Of a stretch of DNA of 64,000 nucleotides, positions 8,569 through 17,047 are shown piece by piece (positions within the stretch are counted from its first letter, which is position 1; each line of letters begins with the position of its first letter). Source of the DNA: Thermococcus henrietii (GTDB lineage: Archaea; Methanobacteriota_B; Thermococci; Thermococcales; Thermococcaceae); contig NZ_LT900021.1 in the NCBI RefSeq assembly GCF_900198835.1, positions 1,426,001-1,490,000 of the forward strand. Reading direction: 5' to 3'. Both the position numbers and the translations under genes were made by a program. The notes beneath the pieces were generated by a model. It was not told the origin of the DNA and made no database searches. It was given only the letters and a program-made list of their open reading frames with translations.

Positions 8569-8869
8569 CCCCACCACCCAGCATCTTCCTGAGTCTCGCG
8601 TTTTCTTCCCCGAGCTCCTCGCGGAGTTTCATCATGTACTCCCTGTCGGCCTTGGCTTTTTTCTCGAATTCAACGAGCTCTTCGTAGTGTTTCTCCATCT
8701 CCTCAAGCTTTCTTCGAAGTTTTTCCCGTCTCTCAAGCAAAATCCTCAGCTTGAGGGCTCTCAGCGTTCTTTCAAGTCCCTCAACGTCCCTCAATCTTAC
8801 CTCTATCTCTCGCCTGTTCCTCCTGATTGCGTCGAGTTCCTCACCACTCACCTCAATCTCAACGGCCAA
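8525..8869 (-). CDS. Coiled-coil protein in the fluoride operon
   Basis: A protein of up to 114 residues that is nearly one long charged helix (RRNRREIEVRLRDVEGLER, KLRRKLEEMEKHYEELVEF) ending in a flexible GGGDEDNGVGKGKVEKG. No family recognised. The start is uncertain: TTG at 8869 follows GGGAGAAGCG, while GTG at 8851 would give a GTGA overlap with the stop of the DUF6062 gene. The phrase EENARLRKMLG closely matches ENKRLRKMLG in the protein encoded next, suggesting that the two share an ancestral segment. Confidence 0.6.
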   Translation of the reverse strand: MAVEIEVSGEELDAIRRNRREIEVRLRDVEGLERTLRALKLRILLERREKLRRKLEEMEKHYEELVEFEKKAKADREYMMKLREELGEENARLRKMLGGGDEDNGVGKGKVEKG

Positions 8870-9519
8870 CGCTTCTCCCTCCTCTCCCGGCGCCGGGAGT
8901 GGGGTCCTACCTCCCTCCCGACCAGAAATTCAACGGCCTCAATGACTGCCCTCTTTTCATCCTCACTCGGTTTCTCCTCGGACCTGTAGTCAAAGCTCTC
9001 GATGAGCCGCACGAGCCGGGCGTCAAGCTCCCGAAGCTTTTCCTTCTGAACCTCCTCGAGACGGGTTTTAAGGTTCTCGTCTTCTACGAGTTTGAGGATT
9101 TCCTCGTAGTGCCTCCTGCAGAGTATCGATGGGGATTCCGCATAGGCATCGAGGAGCTCCGGCAGTCTGTCGGCGATGGACTCGATTAGCGTTCTCTCCT
9201 TCTCTCTTGAGAGTCTGCAGAGGAAGCACTCGTCTTCCCCCACTTTCCCAGAGAGGTAGCTCCTAAGAACGTCCTCGTATATGACGGAGACCCCGTGGGG
9301 ACCGAGGAGGGGGTTGGAAAGGGCAAGGTGGAGGACCTTCCACGCGTGATACGTGCAGAGCCCGCCGCTTCCCCTGAACTCCCTCCGCACCTCGGGGTCG
9401 TTGGGGTGCTCGTAGAGTATCGTTTCAATCTCGGTTCTCTCGAACCTCTCAACTAACCTGCACACCGGGCAACCCGGCTCGCTCATAGCGTTCCTCAGCT
9501 CCAGCTCGATAACGTCCAT
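8848..9519 (-). CDS. DUF6062 family protein with paired Cys/His motifs
   Basis: A 223-residue protein with two similar halves, each with CxxC followed by CxxH: CPVCRL (residue 17) with LCTYHAWK, and CFLCRL (near 100) with LCRRHYEE. Spacing and sequence agree with the DUF6062 family, probably a structural zinc or other metal site. Function is not established. It is the second gene in the riboswitch-led operon, nine bases after the toroid-protein gene. The C-terminus is extremely basic (SRRRERREKRW). Confidence 0.8.
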   Translation of the reverse strand: MDVIELELRNAMSEPGCPVCRLVERFERTEIETILYEHPNDPEVRREFRGSGGLCTYHAWKVLHLALSNPLLGPHGVSVIYEDVLRSYLSGKVGEDECFLCRLSREKERTLIESIADRLPELLDAYAESPSILCRRHYEEILKLVEDENLKTRLEEVQKEKLRELDARLVRLIESFDYRSEEKPSEDEKRAVIEAVEFLVGREVGPHSRRRERREKRWPLRLR

Positions 9520-9528
9520 AGGCCTTCA

Positions 9529-10395
9529 CTAAACGAAGCGTGAGGCGAACTCAACGACCGCCAGCGCGCGGTAGGTGTTCTGGAAGTTCGAGATTCCGAG
9601 TTCTATACTCCTCCTGAATCCCCCGTTGGGATTCTGAAGCTGGCGGATGAACCATATGTGCCTCCTCGGACAGGAAGGCGCTTCGTCCTGAATCTCCAGT
9701 CCCCTGGAGGCATAGAACGTTGGCTCTAGGTATGGTGGAAGACTGTAGGGCACCTCGGTAAAGCCTCCCCAATCACCACAGAGCTCACAGTTCCTGAAGT
9801 GGGGACTCTTCGGCGGGTGATAGCCGAGTTTGCGAAGGCTGAATATCGCCTGATACGTCATAGTCGTAGTCGGCTGCTTGACGCCGTAGCCGTTGCCGTT
9901 GCGGAACTTCATGACGAACTCCCTTATGGCTTCCCTCTCGTCGGGGTTAAACTTGAGGCCGATTGCATCGAAGGCCTTTGTGACCCAGTAGGTGGCCTCG
10001 AGCGGCGTTGCCGTTCCAAACTCCTCGCTCCCCCCGAGTCCAACCGCGAACTTGCCCTCCGCGGGGTTGTACTTGGTGAAGACTATCTCACTCCTCTCCC
10101 TCGCCACGTCCTTGGCCCCGAGAACGGCCAGCCCCTCAAGCGCCATCGCTATTGCCACGACGGCCGTCTGGGGCTGTATCGCATTTGCAAGGAACTCTAT
10201 AGTCTTCTCGGGCTCTGGAAAGTCCAGGTCCAATAGCTCGTAAATCTTGACCGCGTAGTAGGTGTCGTTTACGTTCGTATCGTCGAGAAGGCTCACGAAG
10301 CAGTACCCTCCGTCCTCGTGGCGCCTCTCTCCCACGTATTTGAGAACCGCATCAACGTTAACGTAACGGGCAATCCTGTCGAACTTGGAGACCAT
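9529..10395 (-). CDS. Prenyltransferase/squalene-cyclase-like alpha-alpha toroid protein
   Basis: A 288-residue cytosolic protein made of terpene-cyclase/prenyltransferase beta-subunit type repeats: EDGGYCFVSLLDDTNVNDT, GNGYGVKQPTTTMTYQAIF and NPNGGFRRSIELGISNFQN are the GGF-type turns, each followed by a helix of the kind YYAVKIYELL. Such toroids include prenyltransferases, but I see no clear catalytic DxDD or the zinc ligands of the eukaryotic enzymes, so enzymatic function is unproven. CELCGDWGG may bind metal. Start ATG at 10395 has GGGGGTGAGGG upstream and lies 18 bases after the fluoride aptamer, making it the directly controlled gene. Confidence 0.8.
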   Translation of the reverse strand: MVSKFDRIARYVNVDAVLKYVGERRHEDGGYCFVSLLDDTNVNDTYYAVKIYELLDLDFPEPEKTIEFLANAIQPQTAVVAIAMALEGLAVLGAKDVARERSEIVFTKYNPAEGKFAVGLGGSEEFGTATPLEATYWVTKAFDAIGLKFNPDEREAIREFVMKFRNGNGYGVKQPTTTMTYQAIFSLRKLGYHPPKSPHFRNCELCGDWGGFTEVPYSLPPYLEPTFYASRGLEIQDEAPSCPRRHIWFIRQLQNPNGGFRRSIELGISNFQNTYRALAVVEFASRFV

Positions 10396-10413
10396 ACCCT
10401 CACCCCCCGGACG

Positions 10414-10465
10414 CAGAACAGGCGTCATCAGGCCCGGCGGGCCGTTAGGGCGGACGCCATCGCCC
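10414..10465 (-). promoter_or_regulatory. Fluoride riboswitch (crcB motif)
   Basis: A 52-nt minus-strand element starts GGGCGATGG and keeps every helix of the fluoride aptamer. One pairing is GGGC with GCCC, closing a loop at the 5' end. The second is GGCGTC (from 10458) with GACGCC (to 10421), forming the pseudoknot-type architecture. The third is the hairpin GGCCC-GCC-GGGCC (10443-10431). It is followed by the conserved TGATG and ends CTG. As I remember it, the Thermotoga petrophila aptamer has the same length and layout but different paired bases, that is, compensatory changes. The element begins at the predicted TSS. Confidence 0.9.
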
Positions 10466-10487
10466 GAGCATTCACTCCCGGTGGTGA

Positions 10488-10495
10488 CTTAAAAA
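10488..10495 (-). promoter_or_regulatory. TATA box of the fluoride operon
   Basis: TTTTTAAG on the minus strand, centred about 26 bases before 10465. The predicted transcript therefore starts on the first base of the aptamer. No other TATA-like element is seen between the genes of the operon down to 7041. Confidence 0.65.
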
Positions 10496-10523
10496 CATCT
10501 TGGTTCAACCTTCTAAAAGAACG

Positions 10524-10531
10524 CTTATAAA
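10524..10531 (+). promoter_or_regulatory. TATA box of amzA
   Basis: CTTATAAA with a purine-rich BRE-like AGAACG before it. It predicts a TSS near 10553 and a short leader with GGCGGTGG before the ATG at 10569. It faces away from the fluoride promoter, so the two share a 170-base divergent region. Confidence 0.6.
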
Positions 10532-10568
10532 GATTCTCCCGCCTAAGTCATGAGCGGCGGTGGAATCC

Positions 10569-11267
10569 ATGGAGTTCATCGGTTTCACATACGTTACCAA
10601 CTTCCTCAGCGAAACGCTTGAAAGGACAATGTTCGAAGTCGTTGATGACGCTAACAGGCTTTTAAAAGACCTCGACCTCCCTCTGAGGTTTCTCTACCTG
10701 GACAGCCTGACCCTCGAACCAGGTTACTTAATAACGGTTGAGACCCCCGAGGACAGGGTCAGGTTATACCCCCTCGAGGTCCTCGTTGATTTCCTTGACT
10801 ACCGCCTCAAGGTTGAGCTCGAGAAGAACGACGGAATAACCATGAACAAAATCCTCGGTTTGATAAGCTTCCCCCTCGCGTCGAGGAACCGCTACTTCGA
10901 CTTCTACGAGAGCTTCCTGGGGTTCCAGGCGGAGAGGCTCGGAAGGAGGATAATGGTGCTCTCAATGAGACCTTTTGAGTCGGACGTCCTCAGAATGGCC
11001 ATCAGAACCCTTGAGAGCCCAAACGTCGAGGAGGACGTCAAACACCTCGCCAGAAGGGTCCTTCCCCGTGAGCTCGAGACCTTCAAGGGACGCCTCCTCA
11101 AGGGCATCCTTCACGAGGTCGGCCACGCCTTCGGCCTCGAGCACTGCTCCAACCCGTGCGTCATGAACCCGCCGGCGACGATTGAGGAGTGGGACTCCAG
11201 ACCCGCCATCTTCTGTGACTCCTGCATGAAAAAACTGAAGGAGAGCTTGGGGAGCTTCACCCTTTGA
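10569..11267 (+). CDS. amzA: Archaemetzincin zinc protease
   Basis: Metzincin-clan peptidase of 232 residues. The full archaemetzincin signature is present: HEVGHAFGLEHC (His182, Glu183, His186, His192, Cys193), Cys197, the Met-turn CVMNPP, then FCDSC (Cys216, Cys219), giving one catalytic and one structural zinc. I chose ATG at 10569 over the GTG at 10560 because GGCGGTGG then lies at SD distance. Physiological substrate unknown. Its 3' end overlaps the peroxiredoxin gene on the other strand by 11 bases. Confidence 0.94.
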   Translation: MEFIGFTYVTNFLSETLERTMFEVVDDANRLLKDLDLPLRFLYLDSLTLEPGYLITVETPEDRVRLYPLEVLVDFLDYRLKVELEKNDGITMNKILGLISFPLASRNRYFDFYESFLGFQAERLGRRIMVLSMRPFESDVLRMAIRTLESPNVEEDVKHLARRVLPRELETFKGRLLKGILHEVGHAFGLEHCSNPCVMNPPATIEEWDSRPAIFCDSCMKKLKESLGSFTL

Positions 11268-11712
11268 GTTCCTTGGCAACCTTGAGAACCCTTCCGGCGT
11301 GCCCCTTTGCCCGGACGTTGCGCTTCTCCCACACGATTTCACCCTCAGGGTTCATGATGAACGTGCTCCTTATGACGCCTTCGTATTCCTTTCCGTAGCG
11401 CTTCTTCTTTCCCCACGCGCCGAGGGCCTTGATGAGCTGAACCTCGGGGTCGCTCAGGAGCTTAACCTTTAGCCCGTGCTTCTCCTTGAACCTGCGGTGG
11501 CTCTCAACAGAATCCTTCGAGACCCCAATCACCTGGAAGCCAAGCTTCTCGAATTCGGGAAGCAACTCCGTAAACTCCTTCGCCTCGGTTGTGCAACCGG
11601 GGGTGTTGTCCTTTGGGTAAACGTAGAGAACCGTCCACCTGCCCTTTACGATGTCCCCGAGCCTGACCTTTCGGCCCCCTTCGTCGTAAACCTCAACCTC
11701 AAGGAACCCCAT
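11257..11712 (-). CDS. bcp: Peroxiredoxin, Bcp/PrxQ type
   Basis: Thiol peroxidase of 151 residues reducing hydrogen and organic peroxides. The peroxidatic site is DNTPGCTTEAKEF with Cys40; there is no second Cys five residues on, so the usual PrxQ resolving cysteine is missing and the enzyme should work as a 1-Cys type or with another resolving partner. GVSKDSVESHRRFKEKHG and the Arg in RSTFIMNPEGEI complete the family pattern. SD GGTGGTTTC precedes the ATG; a TATA-like TTTATTAATTA lies at about 11741-11752. Confidence 0.92.
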   Translation of the reverse strand: MGFLEVEVYDEGGRKVRLGDIVKGRWTVLYVYPKDNTPGCTTEAKEFTELLPEFEKLGFQVIGVSKDSVESHRRFKEKHGLKVKLLSDPEVQLIKALGAWGKKKRYGKEYEGVIRSTFIMNPEGEIVWEKRNVRAKGHAGRVLKVAKELKG

Positions 11713-11806
11713 GAAACCACCAGAGCTTTTAGGGCGCCCTAATTAATAAACCTTCCGCGGGAAACGTTTTTTAGCGGGAGCGCGTAGTCCCTTCTTAGGT
11801 GGTAGC

Positions 11807-13243
11807 ATGAGACTTCCTGGGCAGAAAACGAAGATTATAGCGACCCTCGGCCCGGCTTCGCTCAAGGAGAAAACGGTTTCTGCGATGGTCCGCGCGGGCA
11901 TGAGCGTTGCGAGGCTCAACTTCGCCCACGGCGACCTCAAACAGCACGAGAGGGCGGTAAAGCTCGTCAGGAAGGTTTCAGAGAAGCTCGACAGGCCCGT
12001 CGCGATACTCGGCGACCTGCCCGGCGTCAAGATTCGCGTTGGAGAAATAGAGGGCGGTTCCGTCAACCTGAGGCGCTGGCAGACTATAACTCTGACCACC
12101 AGGGACGTCGTTGGAAACGAAGCGGTAATCCCCGTTGAGTTCAAGGACTTCCCGAGGATGGTCTCCAAGGGCGATGTGATTTACCTCAGCGACGGCTTCA
12201 TAGCGCTCCGCGTTGAGGAAGTTCGGGGTCAGGACGTCATCTGCAAGGTTCTCGTCGGGGGCACGCTGTTCTCCCACAAGGGTATAAACGTCCCGAAGGC
12301 GAGGCTGGCAATAGATGCGGTGACCGAGAAGGACTTGGAGTTCGTGGAGTTCTCCCTTGAGGTCGGCGTCGATGCGGTGGGTATAAGCTTCGTGGGCTCG
12401 GCCTACGACGTCCTCAAGGTCAGGCGCTTCGTTGACTCCCACCACGGAAATCTGTTCCTCATCGCGAAGATAGAGCGCCCCGACGCGGTCAGGAACTTCG
12501 ACGAAATTCTCAACGCCTCCGACGGCGTTATGATAGCGAGGGGCGACCTTGGAGTCGAGATGCCCATTGAAAAGCTCCCGATACTCCAGAAGAAGCTCAT
12601 CAAGAAGGCCAACTGCGCCGGCAAGCCCGTTGTGACGGCCACCCAGATGCTCGAGAGCATGACGCATGAGAAGCTCCCTACCAGGGCGGAGGTCACCGAC
12701 GTCGCCAACGCCATTCTCGACGGAACCGACGCGGTTATGCTCTCCGAGGAAACTGCAGTTGGAAAGTACCCGGTTGACGCCGTCAGGATGATGGCGAAGA
12801 TAGCCAAGACCACCGAGGCCTACCGCGACAGCCTCTGGACGAGCAGAACGGTCGAGTGGAAGATGAACGAGTGGAAGGGGCGCGGGCCGACGAAGGGAAC
12901 GATAAAGGACGCAATAGCGAGGAGCATCATAGAGGCCCTCAACTCAATTGACATCAAGTACATACTGACGCCCACCAGAACGGGACAGACCGCGAGGCTC
13001 ATAGCGAGGTTCAAGCCGAAGCAGTGGGTTCTGGCCTTCGTTACCAACGAGTGGGTCGCCAACACGCTGATGTTCTCCTACGGAGTCTACCCGTTCAAGG
13101 TGGAAGAAACGAGCGAGAGGGAGATAATCCGCCTCATAACGGGCCTCGGGCTCGTGAGCGAGGGCGACACCGTTCTGCTGACCAAGGGAACGCCGATAGG
13201 GAGGACCGCGGGAACGAACACCATAAGGATTTTCAACGTCTAA
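11807..13243 (+). CDS. pyk: Pyruvate kinase
   Basis: Glycolytic enzyme converting phosphoenolpyruvate and ADP to pyruvate and ATP; 478 residues in the normal A, B and C domain order. KTKIIATLGPAS, RLNFAHGD, the catalytic block IMIARGDLGVEMP (seen as VMIARGDLGVE), KKANCAGKPVVTATQMLESM and the AEVTDVANAILDGTDAVMLS signature are all present. SD AGGTGGT precedes the ATG at 11807. I found no exact TATCAC-N5-GTGATA (the glycolytic regulator site of this order) in the upstream 94 bases, although the region was read only by eye. Confidence 0.97.
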   Translation: MRLPGQKTKIIATLGPASLKEKTVSAMVRAGMSVARLNFAHGDLKQHERAVKLVRKVSEKLDRPVAILGDLPGVKIRVGEIEGGSVNLRRWQTITLTTRDVVGNEAVIPVEFKDFPRMVSKGDVIYLSDGFIALRVEEVRGQDVICKVLVGGTLFSHKGINVPKARLAIDAVTEKDLEFVEFSLEVGVDAVGISFVGSAYDVLKVRRFVDSHHGNLFLIAKIERPDAVRNFDEILNASDGVMIARGDLGVEMPIEKLPILQKKLIKKANCAGKPVVTATQMLESMTHEKLPTRAEVTDVANAILDGTDAVMLSEETAVGKYPVDAVRMMAKIAKTTEAYRDSLWTSRTVEWKMNEWKGRGPTKGTIKDAIARSIIEALNSIDIKYILTPTRTGQTARLIARFKPKQWVLAFVTNEWVANTLMFSYGVYPFKVEETSEREIIRLITGLGLVSEGDTVLLTKGTPIGRTAGTNTIRIFNV

Positions 13244-13290
13244 CCTCCCCTTCATTAATTCTTATAAACTCCCGGGCGTAGCTTCCGGGG

Positions 13291-15024
13291 ATGAGGCCAA
13301 AGCTGAATCCCGAGGCGAGAACAGTTCACAGGGCAATCCTGTCGGAGATTCGGAGGAGGCTGAGCCTTCCGGGTAGCGAGGCCCATCTTGAGCGCTTTTC
13401 CCTTACCAACGACCCGGACGAGATAAGGAGACGGCAGGAGTATCTCAGGGAGGGCCTCTCGAAGGTAAGGCCCGAGATGAGGGGCCTAATCTCGAAGGTA
13501 AGGCCGATAAGGTTCCAGAGGGAGTTCCTGAACGACAGGGTTCTTCTAGTTGATGAGTCCGAGGTTGAAGAGGCCGAGTCTTTGAACCTGTGCCACGTCA
13601 CGACCGACGTAGAGGAAGCCCGCGAGTATCCGATTGTCCTGAGCACACTCGGCTACGGGGTTGACGTTGAGCTGAAACCTCAGGAGATAGCCCCCGAACT
13701 CTACATTCTGCCCCTCTGGAGGAACAGGGAAACTCTGAAGGCCCTCGCCAGAATCGGCGAGCTGACCGGCGAGGGGAGCGTTGCTCCGAGAATGCTTGAG
13801 GCCTTGAAGGAATTCGAGGAGGTAATGGGGCGCCAAAAGGTTCTCGAATCCCTCGACGAGCTGATAGCGGAGAAGGAGCGCGAGCTCAACGAGAGAATCG
13901 GCGAGAGGCTTGAGAACTTCAGTTTAACCCTCAGCGGGAAAGAACTCTTGAGTTTCCTCGCCCAGCTCCGCGAGGGGAACTACGATGCCATATTCCGGCA
14001 CTTCAGCGACGTCGAGGAGGAAATCCTTGGGCTGATAAACGAGGCCGAGCGCGACCTCTCTGAGAGGCTCGGCGTTACGGTGGAGCTCTTCTCGCGGGAG
14101 GAGCTTTACCCGATTCGCGTTCCGGTGGAAAGGGTCGAAGAACTCAGAAACCTTCTCGAACGCGAGCTGGCCCTTGAGCGCTACCTGAAGGCGAGGGAAA
14201 TCCTTGAAGAGATGAAGGAACTCATTCCCAAGCTCAAGGAGGAACTTGAGAGGGTTCACGAGCTCGACTTTCTCTTAGCTGTGAGGGAATTCACCGGAGG
14301 CTTTTCGTTCCCGGAAATATGGAGCGATGGAATCGCGTTCCTGCGCGGGAGGCACCTCTTCATCGAGAACCCACAGCCGGTGAGCTACGTCGTCGGGAAG
14401 AGGCCGGAGGGGTTCAATGTCCCCGGCGCGGAGAGGATTAACGATGAAGACGTTGTAATCCTCACCGGCGCGAACAGCGGTGGAAAGACGAGTTTGCTTG
14501 AGCTGATAACGCAGGTTGAAATCCTCTTCCACATGGGCTTCCCAGTTCCAGCGGAGAGGGCCTGGCTCGAGCCCCTCGACGAGCTGTTCTTCTTCCGGAG
14601 GAAAAGGAGCGTTTACGGGGCCGGGGCATTTGAGACCGCCCTTAAGTCCTTCGTGAGGGCCCTGCGCGGTAAGGGGAGGAAGCTGATTCTGATAGACGAG
14701 TTCGAGGCCATAACCGAGCCCGGTGCCGCCGTGAAGATAATCGGCGAGCTCCTCAAGGTGGCCCACGAGAGGGGCTTTAGGGTCGTTATCATCTCTCACC
14801 TCGGCGAGGACCTCAAAAAGGAGCTCCCCTTCGCGAGGGTTGATGGAATAGAGGCGAAGGGCCTCGACGAGAACCTGAACCTCATCGTTGACAGACAGCC
14901 AGTCTTCGGAAAGCTCGGCAGGAGCACGCCGGAGCTCATAGTTGAGAGGCTCGCGAGAAAGGCGAGAGGAAAGGACAGGGAAATATACGAGCGGATTCTG
15001 GCCTCTTTCGGACGGAATGTGTAG
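13291..15024 (+). CDS. MutS-family ATPase (archaeal MutS-like protein)
   Basis: DNA-binding ABC-type ATPase of 577 residues. After a long, largely helical N-terminal and clamp region comes the MutS ATPase core: Walker A GANSGGKTSLLE, then SVYGAGAFETALKSF, Walker B KLILIDEFEAIT and the His switch VVIISHLG. It lacks the mismatch-recognising N-terminal domain with Phe-x-Glu and the C-terminal Smr domain of MutS2, so it belongs with the archaeal MutS-related group thought to act in recombination rather than classic mismatch repair. TATA TTATAAA near 13262 and ATG at 13291 suggest a nearly leaderless mRNA. Confidence 0.85.
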   Translation: MRPKLNPEARTVHRAILSEIRRRLSLPGSEAHLERFSLTNDPDEIRRRQEYLREGLSKVRPEMRGLISKVRPIRFQREFLNDRVLLVDESEVEEAESLNLCHVTTDVEEAREYPIVLSTLGYGVDVELKPQEIAPELYILPLWRNRETLKALARIGELTGEGSVAPRMLEALKEFEEVMGRQKVLESLDELIAEKERELNERIGERLENFSLTLSGKELLSFLAQLREGNYDAIFRHFSDVEEEILGLINEAERDLSERLGVTVELFSREELYPIRVPVERVEELRNLLERELALERYLKAREILEEMKELIPKLKEELERVHELDFLLAVREFTGGFSFPEIWSDGIAFLRGRHLFIENPQPVSYVVGKRPEGFNVPGAERINDEDVVILTGANSGGKTSLLELITQVEILFHMGFPVPAERAWLEPLDELFFFRRKRSVYGAGAFETALKSFVRALRGKGRKLILIDEFEAITEPGAAVKIIGELLKVAHERGFRVVIISHLGEDLKKELPFARVDGIEAKGLDENLNLIVDRQPVFGKLGRSTPELIVERLARKARGKDREIYERILASFGRNV

Positions 15025-15049
15025 GTCCCTGTGTAGGTAGTTACTACAC
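15019..15049. repeat. Short direct and inverted GTGTAG repeats
   Basis: GTGTAGGT occurs at 15019 (overlapping the mutS-like stop codon) and again at 15031; the second is followed by CTACAC at 15044, so GTGTAG-N7-CTACAC can form a hairpin, directly followed by CCTTTTT. It could act as a 3' end signal for the upstream gene or as an operator of the methyl-accepting gene. Confidence 0.35.
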
Positions 15050-15129
15050 CTTTTTGGCGTCATGTTCTTACTTTGTTGAATTAGAAAGCTTTAAGTATTT
15101 TTAACGCGTACTCCCCTGGGGGATGAGGC

Positions 15130-16389
15130 ATGGATGAGAAGAGCGCGCTCATAGCGTCACCGGTTCTGGCCTTTGGCCTGACGATAGTGCCGGCGTTTCT
15201 AGCGGGCCCCATTGCGGGCCTAATTGGAGGCATTATAGGCGTGGGAGCAGGGATAATGCTAACGAAGAACATAGCAGGAAAGGCAAAGATTCCTCCCGAG
15301 GTCGAGCAGTACCGCAGGGAGATAGAGGAGCAGATGAACGTCATCATAAAAATCCTCGACAGAATAGCAGAGGGAGACCTGACGGTTGAAGACACCGAAC
15401 TCAATGGACACCTTGGAGAGATAAGAAAGACAATTGAGAAAATGCGTCAAAATCTACACCGTATGGTCACATCAATCAAGGATGCAGCGGAGGTTGTAAA
15501 CGAGAGGAGTGCCCTCATCAAGGAGAACATAGACCAGATTAGCGAGGCAATACAGCAGGTTGCCGAGGCAATCAACCAGGTCAGCATTGAGGCGCAGAGG
15601 GAGCAGGAGAACATCAACCACATGACGGAAACCATGCGCTACATTGACGAGATAGGAAAGGAGACCATAAACACGATGGAGGACTTTGAGAGGTCCATGA
15701 GCGAGGTTGTCGGACTTGCCAGGGAGGGTGGCCAGAAGGGCGAAGAGGCCGTCGGGCAGATTGAAGAGATAAGGAACATGATGCTGATGATTGAGGAGAC
15801 CGTCAAGGGCGTTGCCGAGATGGGCAAGAACATAGCCAACATAACCAACGTGATTACGGGCATCGCGGAGCAGACGAATTTGCTCGCGTTGAACGCGGCT
15901 ATCGAGGCGGCGAGGGCAGGTGAGGCAGGAAAAGGCTTCGCGGTCGTTGCCGAGGAGATTAGAAACCTCGCGGAGGAGAGCAAGCAGGCCGCCGACGATA
16001 TCAGGAACATCGTGGAGCAGATTATGGCCAAGATTGACGAGAGCGTCGAGGTCACCGGAAAGAGCGTTGAGACCGTTGCCCAATCAACCGAAGTCCTCAA
16101 GGAGAGCGTCTCGTACCTCACCCACATAGCCGAGCTCATGGAGGAGATGGAGGTCAAGGCCAACGAGCTCAAGAACAAGGTCCTTGAGGAGGGCGAGAAG
16201 ATAGACGAGGGCCTGCGCTTCCTCGAGAACCTCGCGGCATCTGCGGAGGAAACCACTGCTGCGGCAGAGGAAGTCAGCGCCGCGGCGGAGGAGCAGACCT
16301 CGGCGCTGGAGGAGGTCCGCGCAACGCTTGCGGACTTCGAAGAGGTCGTCCAGAGGCTCATGGAAGAGGTCAACAGGTTCAAGCTTTGA
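15130..16389 (+). CDS. Methyl-accepting chemotaxis-like protein without sensor domain
   Basis: A 419-residue membrane-anchored signalling protein. Residues about 8-47 form one or two membrane helices, followed immediately by a HAMP-like segment ([19 protein letters not shown]) and a long coiled coil with the conserved hairpin tip [20 protein letters not shown] and [18 protein letters not shown]. There is no extracellular ligand domain, so any input must come through the membrane or cytosol. No che genes lie in this window. The C-terminal [19 protein letters not shown] resembles MCP adaptation regions. A TATA-like CTTTAAG lies near 15090. The 3' end overlaps bud32 by 11 bases. Confidence 0.9.
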   Translation: MDEKSALIASPVLAFGLTIVPAFLAGPIAGLIGGIIGVGAGIMLTKNIAGKAKIPPEVEQYRREIEEQMNVIIKILDRIAEGDLTVEDTELNGHLGEIRKTIEKMRQNLHRMVTSIKDAAEVVNERSALIKENIDQISEAIQQVAEAINQVSIEAQREQENINHMTETMRYIDEIGKETINTMEDFERSMSEVVGLAREGGQKGEEAVGQIEEIRNMMLMIEETVKGVAEMGKNIANITNVITGIAEQTNLLALNAAIEAARAGEAGKGFAVVAEEIRNLAEESKQAADDIRNIVEQIMAKIDESVEVTGKSVETVAQSTEVLKESVSYLTHIAELMEEMEVKANELKNKVLEEGEKIDEGLRFLENLAASAEETTAAAEEVSAAAEEQTSALEEVRATLADFEEVVQRLMEEVNRFKL

Positions 16390-17047
16390 GCCAGCTCCGC
16401 TCCCTGTACCTTCCCCTGCTCTCTATCTCTTCTATCTTCTCCTCGATTTCCTTCCTCGCTTCTTTGCCGAGAACCTCAGCGTAGCCCTCAAGAACCGCCT
16501 TAAATCCCTCCTCGAACCAGGTGTAGTGCGTGCTCTCCATGGCCATTTTGAGCAGGTGTAAATCAACACCCCTCGCCTCGAGCGTCGAATCAAAATCGGC
16601 CAAACCGAAGTCTATGAGGTAGACCTTCCCCCCGCGGAGAATCATATTGCTCGTTGTTAAGTCGCCGTGAACGATGCCGGCTTTGTGGAGCCTGCCTATC
16701 TGCCTTCCGACTTCCCGGCAGAGGTTTAAGCGTTCGTCCATCGGGACTTCCTCAAGGTGCTCCTTCAACCTTTTCCCCTCTATGAACTCCATCACTATTA
16801 CCATGTCGCGCAGGTTGACCTCATAGACGTACGGGCAGTTCACGCCGAACTCCTTCGCCCTGTGGAGGATTCGGGCTTCCCTGACGGTCCGCTCCTTCCT
16901 AAGTTTGACGTCTATCTCCGGAATCCTGTACCTCTTCGGAACCCTGTGCTTCACGATTACCCTCTCGTTCAGCAGGTCAACGCCAAATACCTCCTCAAAG
17001 GTCCCCTCGTAGATTTTCGCCTCGGCGCCCTGGGCTATGAGCCTCAT
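16379..17047 (-). CDS. bud32: Kae1-associated serine/threonine kinase Bud32
   Basis: Small atypical protein kinase/ATPase of the KEOPS complex, which makes the t6A modification of ANN-decoding tRNAs. The 222-residue protein has [11 protein letters not shown], the ATP-binding Lys in [12 protein letters not shown], the catalytic loop [11 protein letters not shown] and the metal motif [10 protein letters not shown]. It is free-standing, not fused to Kae1. It overlaps the upstream small gene by four bases (ATGA), so the two are translationally coupled. Confidence 0.95.
   Translation of the reverse strand: MRLIAQGAEAKIYEGTFEEVFGVDLLNERVIVKHRVPKRYRIPEIDVKLRKERTVREARILHRAKEFGVNCPYVYEVNLRDMVIVMEFIEGKRLKEHLEEVPMDERLNLCREVGRQIGRLHKAGIVHGDLTTSNMILRGGKVYLIDFGLADFDSTLEARGVDLHLLKMAMESTHYTWFEEGFKAVLEGYAEVLGKEARKEIEEKIEEIESRGRYRERSWLKA

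Noticed and set aside
11729-11738. GC palindrome AGGGCGCCCT in the bcp/pyk spacer
   Set aside because: Short and GC-only, the kind of match expected by chance in this GC-rich genome; not symmetric to a TATA box.
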